From an uncultured Actinomycetes bacterium (lineage in GTDB: Bacteria > Actinomycetota > Actinomycetes > Mycobacteriales > Mycobacteriaceae), in assembly GCA_903884065.1 (NCBI GenBank), contig CAISDL010000051.1, forward strand, positions 1 through 54,336: a stretch of 54,336 nucleotides of DNA, read 5' to 3'. Both the position numbers and the translations under genes were made by a program. Positions 46,438 to 54,147 of the stretch are shown piece after piece (positions within the stretch are counted from its first letter, which is position 1; each line of letters opens with the position of its first letter). The notes beneath the pieces were generated by a model. The model saw nothing but the letters and a program-made list of their open reading frames with translations. It did not search any database and was not told the DNA's origin.

Positions 46438-46709
46438 CCGGCCACCACCTGCAGCAGGAGCAGCACCGACAGCCAGCCCGGAGCCATCGCGAGGACGAAA
46501 GCGCCCATCGCGGTCACCCAGCGTCGGGCGGAGGCAATGATCATGAGCAGGCCGACGGCACTCGGTACGCCGATGACCAGCGCAACAACGAGGTCAGGGC
46601 GGATGGTCGCATCCACGATCAACTTGGCGACGACCGCGGAGATCTGACCCGCGACGCAGCCGAGGAGCAGCGCGCTTGTGAGCAACCATGCCCTGGGCAG
46701 GGGAATCAC
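46434..46709 (-). CDS. Small hydrophobic membrane protein
   Basis: A 91-residue protein (Rv0460 position) with three hydrophobic segments (AWLLTSALLLGCVAGQISAV, LVVALVIGVPSAVGLLMII, VTAMGAFVLAMAPGWLSVLL). The GTG at 46709 is chosen because a TATCGT -10 box lies 7 nt upstream (leaderless); the longer in-frame start would extend into the neighbouring DUF779 gene. It overlaps the next gene by 4 nt and so forms a two-gene operon. Function unknown. Confidence 0.82.
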   Translation of the reverse strand: MIPLPRAWLLTSALLLGCVAGQISAVVAKLIVDATIRPDLVVALVIGVPSAVGLLMIIASARRWVTAMGAFVLAMAPGWLSVLLLLQVVAG

Positions 46710-46716
46710 CGTTACG

Positions 46717-46722
46717 ACGATA
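46717..46722 (-). promoter_or_regulatory. -10 box TATCGT of the small membrane-protein operon
   Basis: Minus-strand TATCGT, 7 nt before the GTG at 46709; it lies in the 29-bp gap after the DUF779 gene. Confidence 0.45.
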
Positions 46723-46738
46723 CGGGCGAATGCCCCGT

Positions 46739-47233
46739 CTACCCGGGAGCGACGTCGGCGTGCCGAACAGGTATTTGACATGCCTGCGCCGCGTCAACGA
46801 CCAGAACGTCGTCACGTTCGCGGGCCCGCGCACCGTTCTGGTAGTCCGCTCCGGTCAGCGTCGGGTCGGCGGTCAGTGCCTCGAGTTCGACGGCGGTGAA
46901 TGCCCTGCCCCGGCTGAGGAACCGCAGGCCCTCGGGGGCTTCCAGGCTGAACCCTCCGCCGCGGCCGGGAACGACGTCGATGACCAGCTGGGTGTGTTTC
47001 CACGTCTGGAACTGGGAACCCGAGATCCACACCGGGGTGCCCAGCAGTGTCCCGAGCAGGACGTCGCGATCCCCGACGATGAATTCGCCGTCCGGGTAGC
47101 ACATCGGGGACGAGCCGTCGCAGCACCCGCCGGACTGGTGAAACATCAGCGGGCCGTGCCGGTCAAGCAGCGTGCCGAGCAACTCGGCCGCCGCGGCGGT
47201 GATCAACACCCGCGGGGGGCTGTCGTCGGTCAT
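46739..47233 (-). CDS. DUF779 family protein
   Basis: A 164-residue protein (Rv0459 position). The signature is LLDRHGPLMFHQSGGCCDGS followed by PMCYPDGEFIVGDRDVLLG, with three Cys and a His possibly binding metal, and later FQTWKHTQLVIDVVPGRGGG. DUF779 genes usually follow an aldehyde dehydrogenase (exaC/aldB type), but here none is adjacent: the upstream neighbour is a divergent peptidase. ATG 47233 is chosen over an in-frame start at 47278. Function unknown. Confidence 0.9.
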   Translation of the reverse strand: MTDDSPPRVLITAAAAELLGTLLDRHGPLMFHQSGGCCDGSSPMCYPDGEFIVGDRDVLLGTLLGTPVWISGSQFQTWKHTQLVIDVVPGRGGGFSLEAPEGLRFLSRGRAFTAVELEALTADPTLTGADYQNGARARERDDVLVVDAAQACQIPVRHADVAPG

Positions 47234-47307
47234 CGGCGGCGACTTCCTGTGATCATGCGACGATGGAGCGCACCTCAAACACTACCGCGACGATTGAGAT
47301 TGGCGGC

Positions 47308-49320
47308 ATGTCCGACGACCCGTACCTGTGGCTGGAGAACATCGACGGCGAGGACGCCCTGGGCTGGGTGCGGGAGCGCAACGCCGCCACCGTCGCCGCG
47401 TTGACCGACGATGAGTTCGGCCGGATGCGCGCCGAGGCCCTCGAGGTTCTCGACACCGATACCCGGATTCCGTACGTGCGCCGCCGGGGAGAGTTCCTCT
47501 ACAACTTCTGGCGCGACGCCACCAATCCCCGGGGACTCTGGCGGCGGACCACCCTGGAGAGCTACTGCACCGACTCCATCGACTGGGACGTGATCGTTGA
47601 CGTCGACGAACTGGCCCGCGCTGACGGAGAGAACTGGGTGTGGGCGGGCGCCGACGTGATCGAACCCGACCACACGCTGGCGCTGGTCTCCATGTCCCGC
47701 GGCGGTTCCGATGCCGGCGTGGTCCGCGAATTCGACATGCGGACGAGGTCTTTCGTTCCGGGCGGCTTCGAACTTCCGGAAGCGAAGTCCCGGATCGCGT
47801 GGGAAGACCACGACACCGTCCTGGTCGGTACCGACTTCGGACCGGAGTCGCTGACGGAGTCGGGATACCCGCGCATCGTCAAGCGATGGCGCCGCGGCCA
47901 GCCACTGGCCGATGCCGAGACGCTCTTCACCGGCTCACCGACCGACGTCCTGGTGGGGGCAGCGGTAGACCGTACGCCGGGTTACGAGCGAACCCTGATA
48001 TCCCGGGCGATCGACTTCTTCAACGACGAGACCTACCAGTGGCGCTCCGGTGAACTCATCCGCATCGACGCCCCCACCGACGCGACGGTGTCGGTGCACC
48101 GCAACTGGCTGCTGATCGAGTTGCGCACCGACTGGCACACCGGAACCGCGGACTACTCCGCAGGGTCTCTCCTGGCCGCCGATTACGAGCAGTTCCTCGA
48201 CGGCGCAGCCGATGTGAGCGTGGTGTTCGAGCCCGACGAGCACACCTGCCTGCACCAGTACGCGTGGACCCGCGACCGACTGGTGATGGTGACCCTGGCC
48301 GACGTCGCCAGCCGGGTGGAGGTCGTCACTCCGGGTTCGTGGACCCGGGCACCGATGGCCGGGCTGGAAAACAGCACCAATACCGTCGTCGTCGCCATCG
48401 ACGACACCGGTGACGAGGTATTCCTGGACTCCAGTGGGTTCCTGACCCCGTCCACGTTGCTGCACGGAACCATCGAGGGCGACCTCACGGCGATCAAGCG
48501 GGCGCCGGCGTTCTTCGACGCGACGGGCATGGCGGTCGCCCAGCACTTCGCCACCTCAGATGACGGCACCAAGGTCCCCTATTTCGTTGTCGGGCGCAGT
48601 GATTCGGGCCCGGGTCCGACATTGCTCGGCGGGTACGGCGGGTTCGAGGTCGCCCAAACGCCGGGCTACGGGGGTGTGCTGGGGCGGCTGTGGCTGTCCC
48701 ACGGTGGCACCTACGTGCTGGCCAACATCCGTGGTGGCGGCGAATACGGGCCGGGCTGGCACACCCAGGCGATGCGGAAGGGCCGGCACAAGGTGGCCGA
48801 GGACTTCGCCGCGGTCGCGCGGGATCTCGTCGCCCGCGGAATCACCACAGCAGCCCAGTTGGGCGCTCAGGGGGGCAGCAACGGTGGCCTGCTGATGGGC
48901 ATCATGCTCACCAAGTACCCGGAGTTGTTCGGGGCGTTGGTGTGCCAGGTCCCACTGCTGGATATGAAGCGTTTCCATCTACTGCTCGCCGGGGCCTCCT
49001 GGGTGGCGGAGTACGGCGATCCGGATGACCCCGACGACTGGGCCTTCATCTCCGAGTACTCGCCGTACCAGAACATCGACGCCGAGAAGCGTTATCCCCC
49101 AGTGCTCATCACCACGTCGACCCGCGACGATCGGGTGCACCCCGGGCACGCCCGGAAGATGACGGCGGCCCTGGAGGCGGCGGGGCACGACGTCTCGTAC
49201 TACGAGAACATCGAGGGCGGGCACGCCGGTGCCGCCGACAATGCGCAGACGGCATTCAAGTCGGCGTTGGCGTTTTCCTTCCTGCACCGGATGCTCACGC
49301 CGGTCCCGTCGGCAGACTGA
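47308..49320 (+). CDS. Prolyl oligopeptidase family serine peptidase
   Basis: A 670-residue S9A-type peptidase (Rv0457c position), cytosolic by appearance (no signal peptide). The N-terminus DPYLWLENIDGEDALGWV and a seven-bladed propeller region precede the alpha/beta-hydrolase domain. The catalytic Ser is in QGGSNGGLLMG, with oxyanion-side ANIRGGGEYGPGWH, the Asp region STRDDRVHPGHARKM and the His in GGHAGAADN. ATG 47308 matches the family start; ATG 47263 would add 15 residues. It is divergent from DUF779. Likely cleaves small proline-containing peptides. Confidence 0.93.
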   Translation: MSDDPYLWLENIDGEDALGWVRERNAATVAALTDDEFGRMRAEALEVLDTDTRIPYVRRRGEFLYNFWRDATNPRGLWRRTTLESYCTDSIDWDVIVDVDELARADGENWVWAGADVIEPDHTLALVSMSRGGSDAGVVREFDMRTRSFVPGGFELPEAKSRIAWEDHDTVLVGTDFGPESLTESGYPRIVKRWRRGQPLADAETLFTGSPTDVLVGAAVDRTPGYERTLISRAIDFFNDETYQWRSGELIRIDAPTDATVSVHRNWLLIELRTDWHTGTADYSAGSLLAADYEQFLDGAADVSVVFEPDEHTCLHQYAWTRDRLVMVTLADVASRVEVVTPGSWTRAPMAGLENSTNTVVVAIDDTGDEVFLDSSGFLTPSTLLHGTIEGDLTAIKRAPAFFDATGMAVAQHFATSDDGTKVPYFVVGRSDSGPGPTLLGGYGGFEVAQTPGYGGVLGRLWLSHGGTYVLANIRGGGEYGPGWHTQAMRKGRHKVAEDFAAVARDLVARGITTAAQLGAQGGSNGGLLMGIMLTKYPELFGALVCQVPLLDMKRFHLLLAGASWVAEYGDPDDPDDWAFISEYSPYQNIDAEKRYPPVLITTSTRDDRVHPGHARKMTAALEAAGHDVSYYENIEGGHAGAADNAQTAFKSALAFSFLHRMLTPVPSAD

Positions 49321-49325
49321 CTCAG

Positions 49326-50141
49326 CTACGACTTGAGATGCGGGGCCAACAACGTCTTCCAGGCTTTGACGATCGACCGGAACTCGTATTCACAGCGGTC
49401 GGCCCTCCCCTTGGGCAGCCCTACCTGTTTCACCAGGTCCGCATGGGCGGCCGGATTCGAGCCGTAGACCCAGCAGGTCAGGTTGTACATCCGGGTCCAG
49501 TCCAGGGAGTGCTCATCGGCAAAGTCCTCGACAACCAGATCGTTGCGGGTAGCCGAGTACAGCTTGAACATGTGCGCGAAATCTTCGACGACCTGGGGTG
49601 CGTCGTTCTGCATGTTCTCGTCAGGGACGAGCCATAAGTAGGCGGCGAACTGATCGGCGGCGTCTTCATGGCGGCCCGTCGTCGGCAGGTCGTAGACGGA
49701 GATCACCGCATGGCCGAGTTCGTGGTAGGCCGTCGCACTCGCGGCATTGACCGCGGCCTCGGCGGGGTCGGCCGCATGCTGGTCCGTGTCGGTCTCGAAC
49801 AGTTTGAGAATAAGGTCGACATATTCGTAACAGACGGTGATCCTCTTGTCCGCTGCGCTCCAGTAAGCGTTCGCCTCGTCGCACTGCGCTCCCACCACTT
49901 CGACCGGGTACGGAAGTGCCAGATAGCCGTTGACGTACTCAGCCATGTTGTCCAACATGGCTGAGTTCGTCATCAATGTGCGGCCTCCGCGCGCCGCGGG
50001 CGTTGTCGCATCCTGGTAGGTCACGACCAACTGCCCGGAATCGTGTTCGTTCACCGCTGACCTCTGCCCGGCACTGCCACATCCCGCGGTCATCAGTGCG
50101 GCCATCAGCAACGCGCCGGCAGGGCGGTCGAGGCGGTTCAC
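49326..50141 (-). CDS. DUF4344-type putative metallopeptidase lipoprotein
   Basis: A 271-residue exported protein. A signal peptide with lipobox (MAALMTAGCGSA) predicts a lipid anchor outside the membrane. The mature domain has the zinc motif HELGHAVI followed by GRHEDAADQFAAYL, and EVVGAQCDEANAYWSAADKR with TVCYEYVD, matching DUF4344. The GTG at 50141 overlaps the PAP2 stop by 4 nt. It follows the oligopeptidase gene tail-to-tail. The substrate is unknown; the HExxH-like motif is HELGH and intact. Confidence 0.9.
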   Translation of the reverse strand: MNRLDRPAGALLMAALMTAGCGSAGQRSAVNEHDSGQLVVTYQDATTPAARGGRTLMTNSAMLDNMAEYVNGYLALPYPVEVVGAQCDEANAYWSAADKRITVCYEYVDLILKLFETDTDQHAADPAEAAVNAASATAYHELGHAVISVYDLPTTGRHEDAADQFAAYLWLVPDENMQNDAPQVVEDFAHMFKLYSATRNDLVVEDFADEHSLDWTRMYNLTCWVYGSNPAAHADLVKQVGLPKGRADRCEYEFRSIVKAWKTLLAPHLKS

Positions 50142-50677
50142 AGCCGCAGCCGAAACCGGCGGCGAAACGAGCGGAAGACGACCGCGGCCACACAGACCAG
50201 CGACGTGCCCAGCAACACCGACCCCACCGCGTCGGTGAAGTAGTGGTACGTCGCCGCCTGGCCGAGGATGCCCAGCGCAGCGAAGGCCACCGCAGCCCAG
50301 ACCAACCAGCGGCGCGCCCCCACAGCCAGGATCAGCATGCCCAGGGCGACGACCATGACGGTGGTATGACCGCTGGGATAGGCCAGCGCCTCGCCCTTGA
50401 ACCGGCCGAACAGCGGTTTGAGTGTCTCGGTGGAGAGCAGGCCCACCGCGGGCGTCGCAAGTGCCAACGGGACCAGCAGCCACAGTTTCCGGAACAGCGC
50501 GACCGTGACCGTCGCCGCCAGCAGTGTCTGGGCGGTGCGGTAGTCGGTGAAGAACAGCAGCGATCCCAGCGGTCCGGTGCGGGCCTGCTGCATCCACGCG
50601 TCGACCGGTGTCGCGCCGTCGCGCACACCCAGCCCGAGAAGCATCATCAGCGGCATGCCGACGAACGGCCAGCCCAC
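50138..50677 (-). CDS. PAP2 superfamily membrane phosphatase
   Basis: A 179-residue membrane protein. PAP2 motifs: first KPLFGR, second YPSGHTTVMV, third YHYFTDAVG with the His and Asp. Several membrane segments surround them. PAP2 enzymes dephosphorylate lipid phosphates (phosphatidate, undecaprenyl-PP type) at the outer face. The start is uncertain: GTG 50677 gives a short N-terminus; no better start exists before the upstream gene's stop at 50716. It overlaps the DUF4344 gene by 4 nt, forming an operon. Confidence 0.88.
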   Translation of the reverse strand: MGWPFVGMPLMMLLGLGVRDGATPVDAWMQQARTGPLGSLLFFTDYRTAQTLLAATVTVALFRKLWLLVPLALATPAVGLLSTETLKPLFGRFKGEALAYPSGHTTVMVVALGMLILAVGARRWLVWAAVAFAALGILGQAATYHYFTDAVGSVLLGTSLVCVAAVVFRSFRRRFRLRL

Positions 50678-50715
50678 CAGCGCCCTGTCGATCCCGCCCG
50701 AAAGGGCCCTGTAGC

Positions 50716-51249
50716 TCAGGGGGCGATCCCTCGAACGTACGCCGCCTGACCCAGATGCTGGGCACAGTCGTCGACGATGCTGACCAGTCGCGCGCTCGCG
50801 GTCACGGGGGGGTTCCAGTTCTCGTCCACGATCCGGGCGAGCTCATCGACGGTGACGCCGGCGACGTACTCCAGCGTCATCTTGTGCACCGCATGGTAGT
50901 AACCGGCGAGCAGATCTGCGGGAGCGCGAACCTTGCCGACCTCCTCGGCGGTGTGGCCGTAGCCGTGGGCGTCGCGAGGCAGATCAAGGGCGAACCGATC
51001 GACCCATCCGCCGCTGAACCAGACCTGATCCACGGCCGCGATGTGAGCGAGTTGGGCATCCTGGATGCGGGCGCTGTGCCAGATCAACCAGCAGATGCTG
51101 TTGGCCTGCTTGCCGGAAGCTGTCGTCGGCCGGAAGAAGGACGCATCGTCGCTCAGATCGTCGGTGACGGCGTCGACGTGCTCGATGAGCCGGGTGAAGC
51201 TATCGCGAAGCAACTCGCGGGCGGCGGCGGAATCGGCGGACTCGGGCAT
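50716..51249 (-). CDS. DinB-like four-helix protein (DUF664 type)
   Basis: A 177-residue DinB-fold protein. The three conserved His-type metal positions appear as ICWLIWHSARIQD, GYYHAVHKMT and DDCAQHLGQAAYVRG. Members use low-molecular-weight thiols, in actinobacteria mycothiol, in transferase or isomerase reactions, and act in the cytosol. The ATG at 51249 is the natural start; the very long minus-strand frame through 53136 is an antisense shadow of the amidohydrolase. It is divergent from the amidohydrolase and upstream of PAP2. Confidence 0.88.
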   Translation of the reverse strand: MPESADSAAARELLRDSFTRLIEHVDAVTDDLSDDASFFRPTTASGKQANSICWLIWHSARIQDAQLAHIAAVDQVWFSGGWVDRFALDLPRDAHGYGHTAEEVGKVRAPADLLAGYYHAVHKMTLEYVAGVTVDELARIVDENWNPPVTASARLVSIVDDCAQHLGQAAYVRGIAP

Positions 51250-51284
51250 GCCCGCGACGCTACGCCCGGGGCCGCGTCGCGCCG

Positions 51285-51290
51285 TAACCT
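51285..51290 (+). promoter_or_regulatory. -10 box TAACCT of the amidohydrolase gene
   Basis: TAACCT ends 7 nt before the ATG at 51298, in the 48-bp divergent gap with the DinB gene. Confidence 0.45.
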
Positions 51291-51297
51291 GACATTC

Positions 51298-53019
51298 ATG
51301 AGTTATGACCTCGTGATCCGCGGCGGAACCATCGTCGACGGCCTCGGCGGCGAACCGTATCGGGGGGACGTCGCGGTGGCCGGCGGCGTGATCGTGGCGC
51401 TGGGGAGCGTCGACGGCGTCGGCGCCCGGGAGATCGACGCCGCAGGGATGCTCGTCACCCCGGGGTTCGTCGACCTGCATACCCACTACGACGGTCAGGC
51501 GATCTGGTCGGAGAGGTGTTCGCCGTCGTCGTCGCACGGGGTCACCACCGCGCTGATGGGCAACTGCGGAGTGGGCTTCGCGCCGTGCCGGGCCGAGGAC
51601 CACGATGTGCTCGTCGACGTCATGGCCGGCGTGGAGGACATCCCCGGCGTGGTGATGACCGACGGGCTGCCGTGGGACTGGGAGACCTTTCCCGAATACC
51701 TCGACGCGCTGGAGAGCCGACGCCGGGATATCGACGTGGCCGCCTATCTCCCCCACTCGCCGCTGCGGGTGTACGTGATGGGACAGCGGGGCGCCGACCG
51801 CGAAGCGGCGACGGCGGAGGACCTGGCGTTGATGCGCAAGCTGGCCGCGCAGGCGATCGAGGTGGGCGCGCTCGGGGTTTCCTCGTCGCGGTTCGCGTTT
51901 CACAAGACCGGAAGCGGAGCCCCCATTCCGACGTATGGCGCTGCCTATGAGGAGATTTCGGCGATCGTCGGCGGGGTCGCCGACGGAGGGGGTGGGCTTC
52001 TGCAGTTCATTCCCGACATCGCCGCCGGCGGTTACGAAGGTGTGCTGCAGGAGGTGTTCGAGGCCGCCACCGACGTCGGGGTCCCGGTGACCTTCACCCT
52101 GACGACCGGCAATTCCGGTGATCCCATCTGGCCGGGCGCGGTGAACCTGATCGAGAAGTTCAATGCGGCGGGCGGCACCGTCACCGCGCAGGTCTTCGCC
52201 CGTCCGATCGGGCTCGTGATCGGCCTGGAACTGACCGCCAACCCGTTCGTGCTGTATCCGAGCTACCGAGAGATCGCGGATCTGCCGCTGGCCGAACGGG
52301 TGGCGCAGATGCGCAAACCCGAAGTGCGCGAGCGCATCCTGTCCGACAAGCCGGGCGAAGGTCACCCGTTCATGTATTTCGCACAAGCCTGGCAGTGGAT
52401 GTTCCCGCTGACCGAACCGGCGAACTACGAGCCCGGGCCGGAGGAGAGCATCCTCGCGCGGGCCCGGGCGCGCGGCGTCGGCCCCATGGAAGAGGCCTAC
52501 GACCGACTGCTCGACGACGACGGCCACGCCATGATGCTGGTGGCCCTGGCCAACTTCGAGAACAACTCGCTGGACACCGTCGGGCAGTTGCTGCGCCGTG
52601 ACGACGTGGTGCTCGGCCTGGGCGACGGCGGGGCCCACTACGGGATGATCTGCGATGCAAGCTATCCCACGTTCGTGCTGGCGCACTGGGCCCGCGACCG
52701 GGCGTCGGGCCGGCTGTCGGTGGCCGAGGCGGTGCGCCAACTGACCTCGGTGCCGGCTCGGGTGGCGGGCCTGGCGGATCGGGGACGTCTCGCGGTCGGC
52801 TATAAGGCGGACCTCAACGTGATCGACCATGCGCGGCTGACCCTGCACAAGCCGGTGATCGCCCACGACCTGCCGGCAGGCGGTAGGCGACTCGACCAGA
52901 CTGCCGACGGATACGTCGCGACCGTCGTCTCCGGCGAGGTGATCGCCGAGAACGGGGTGCCGACTTCGGCCCTGCCCGGGCGGCTCATCCGCGGGCGCCA
53001 GGCCGCGCCGGCGGAGTAG
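51298..53019 (+). CDS. N-acyl-D-amino-acid deacylase family amidohydrolase
   Basis: A 573-residue D-aminoacylase/dihydroorotase-like hydrolase. It starts YDLVIRGGTIVDGLGG, has the metal motif PGFVDLHTHYDGQ, and MGNCGVGFAPCR. Further blocks are LGVSSSRFAFHKTG, GLGDGGAHYGMICDAS with the catalytic Asp-His region, and the C-terminal RGRLAVGYKADLNVID typical of the family. It probably hydrolyses N-acyl-D-amino acids or related amides in the cytosol. It is divergent from the DinB gene and lies just before the left 56-bp palindrome. Confidence 0.92.
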   Translation: MSYDLVIRGGTIVDGLGGEPYRGDVAVAGGVIVALGSVDGVGAREIDAAGMLVTPGFVDLHTHYDGQAIWSERCSPSSSHGVTTALMGNCGVGFAPCRAEDHDVLVDVMAGVEDIPGVVMTDGLPWDWETFPEYLDALESRRRDIDVAAYLPHSPLRVYVMGQRGADREAATAEDLALMRKLAAQAIEVGALGVSSSRFAFHKTGSGAPIPTYGAAYEEISAIVGGVADGGGGLLQFIPDIAAGGYEGVLQEVFEAATDVGVPVTFTLTTGNSGDPIWPGAVNLIEKFNAAGGTVTAQVFARPIGLVIGLELTANPFVLYPSYREIADLPLAERVAQMRKPEVRERILSDKPGEGHPFMYFAQAWQWMFPLTEPANYEPGPEESILARARARGVGPMEEAYDRLLDDDGHAMMLVALANFENNSLDTVGQLLRRDDVVLGLGDGGAHYGMICDASYPTFVLAHWARDRASGRLSVAEAVRQLTSVPARVAGLADRGRLAVGYKADLNVIDHARLTLHKPVIAHDLPAGGRRLDQTADGYVATVVSGEVIAENGVPTSALPGRLIRGRQAAPAE

Positions 53020-53038
53020 GCGCAACTCACGCCGTTGC

Positions 53039-53094
53039 CGACTGTGCGGTTTTGCGCGGAACACGCCGTGCCTGTGGAGAAATCCGCACAGTCG
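53039..53094. repeat. Left 56-bp palindromic element flanking DUF559 gene
   Basis: Arms CGACTGTGCGGTTTT and AAATCCGCACAGTCG match 14 of 15 bases as inverted repeats, around a 26-bp loop. It lies 19 bp after the amidohydrolase stop and 40 bp before the DUF559 start. It has the same length as, and similar arms to, the element at 53981-54036. Confidence 0.8.
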
Positions 53095-53134
53095 ACGTGA
53101 CGGTCGTGGCACCGCGGTGGCATCTTCTGCCGCC

Positions 53135-53983
53135 ATGGACGACGACTGGCCCTTCCGCGGAGCTGAAGCAGTTCAGTCCGGCGCTGTGTCGGGCCGGCAG
53201 TTGAGCCGGTTCTACTCGGCCGTCTATCCAGGCGTCTATGCGCCACGCTGGGTGGAGTTGACGGCAGCGCAGCGGGCTCGGGCGGCGTGGCTGTGGTCGA
53301 GGCGGACCGGCGTCGTCGCCGGTTTGTCCGCCGCTGCACTTCTCGGCGCCAAGTGGATCGACCCGACCCTGACCGCTGAGCTGGTTCACGGCAACCGTCG
53401 GGCACCGGCGATGCTCACCGTCCGTACCGACGCACTGCTAGCTGGTGAGACCAAAGAGATCGACGGCATGGTCGTGACAACACCCGCCCGCACCGCATTC
53501 GACATCGGCCGCCGGCAGCCGGTCACTGAGGGGGTGCAGCGCATCGATGCACTCATCAACGCGACGACGTTGCACGTCCGCGACATACGAGCCGTAGCCG
53601 ACCAACACGGGGGTACCCGCGGGCTGGTCCGACTCAGGGCGACGATCGCACTCGTCGATGGCGGAGCCGAGTCACCGCATGAGTCGCTCACGCGCCTGCT
53701 GCTCGTCCGAGCCGGACTCCCGCCGCCGCAGACCCAGATCCCGGTCACCGACGAATCAGGCTGCACGATCGCCTACCTCGATATGGGCTGGCCGGAGAAG
53801 CGTGTCGCCGTCGAGTACGACGGCATCCAGCATTGGACCGATGCACGGCAACGTCGGCGTGACATCGAGCGACTGACCGAACTGGAAGCGTTGGGCTGGA
53901 TAGTCATTCGCGTGAGCAGCGACATGCTGCGCACTCCTGCCGTCGTTGTGGAGCGCGTCCGTGCCGCCCTCAACCGCCGGTGA
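53135..53983 (+). CDS. DUF559 endonuclease-like protein with AbiEi-like N-terminal HTH
   Basis: A 282-residue protein. The N-terminus (AVSGRQLSRFYSAVYPGVYA) resembles the winged-helix domain of type IV antitoxin-like AbiEi proteins. The C-terminus is a Vsr-like DUF559 nuclease domain: AYLDMGWPEKRVAVEYDG with Asp and Glu, then QHWTDARQRRRDIERLTELE and ALGWIVIRV. Catalytic-type residues look intact. ATG 53135 is chosen; GTG 53117 in frame is possible. Its TGA stop is the first bases of the right 56-bp palindrome, so gene and elements form a 998-bp unit. No toxin partner is adjacent. Confidence 0.9.
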   Translation: MDDDWPFRGAEAVQSGAVSGRQLSRFYSAVYPGVYAPRWVELTAAQRARAAWLWSRRTGVVAGLSAAALLGAKWIDPTLTAELVHGNRRAPAMLTVRTDALLAGETKEIDGMVVTTPARTAFDIGRRQPVTEGVQRIDALINATTLHVRDIRAVADQHGGTRGLVRLRATIALVDGGAESPHESLTRLLLVRAGLPPPQTQIPVTDESGCTIAYLDMGWPEKRVAVEYDGIQHWTDARQRRRDIERLTELEALGWIVIRVSSDMLRTPAVVVERVRAALNRR

Positions 53984-54036
53984 CTGTGCGGATTTCAACG
54001 GTCACGCGGCGCGTCGCGCGAGAAAGCGCACAGTCG
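53981..54036. repeat. Right 56-bp palindromic element flanking DUF559 gene
   Basis: Arms TGACTGTGCGGATTT and GAAAGCGCACAGTCG, imperfectly inverted, same 56-bp length as the left copy. Both carry GAGAAA just before the right arm, so they are in direct orientation. The first three bases are the DUF559 stop codon. Confidence 0.8.
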
Positions 54037-54060
54037 CCGAGGAGGGGCTGACGGGGACAA

Positions 54061-54099
54061 CGAAAAAGCCCGGCTCGCTTCGCGAGCCGGGCTTTTTCG
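54061..54099. terminator. Bidirectional intrinsic terminator after groEL2
   Basis: A perfect 17-bp stem (CGAAAAAGCCCGGCTCG and its complement) with loop CTTCG, with T-runs on both strands. It serves groEL2 on the minus strand and could also stop transcripts from the DUF559 side. Confidence 0.9.
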
Positions 54100-54100
54100 T

Positions 54101-54147
54101 GAGTGGGACCTATTTCGCGAGTGGGACCTATTTCGCGAGTGGGACTT
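54101..54147. repeat. 18-bp tandem repeat between groEL2 stop and terminator
   Basis: GAGTGGGACCTATTTCGC occurs at 54101 and 54119, with a partial third copy at 54137 whose end merges into the groEL2 stop codon. The array lies in the groEL2 3' UTR. Confidence 0.85.

Noticed and set aside
50716..53136. 806-codon minus-strand frame across the amidohydrolase
   Set aside because: Only its last 178 codons (DinB protein) look real; the rest is antisense to a well-conserved amidohydrolase.
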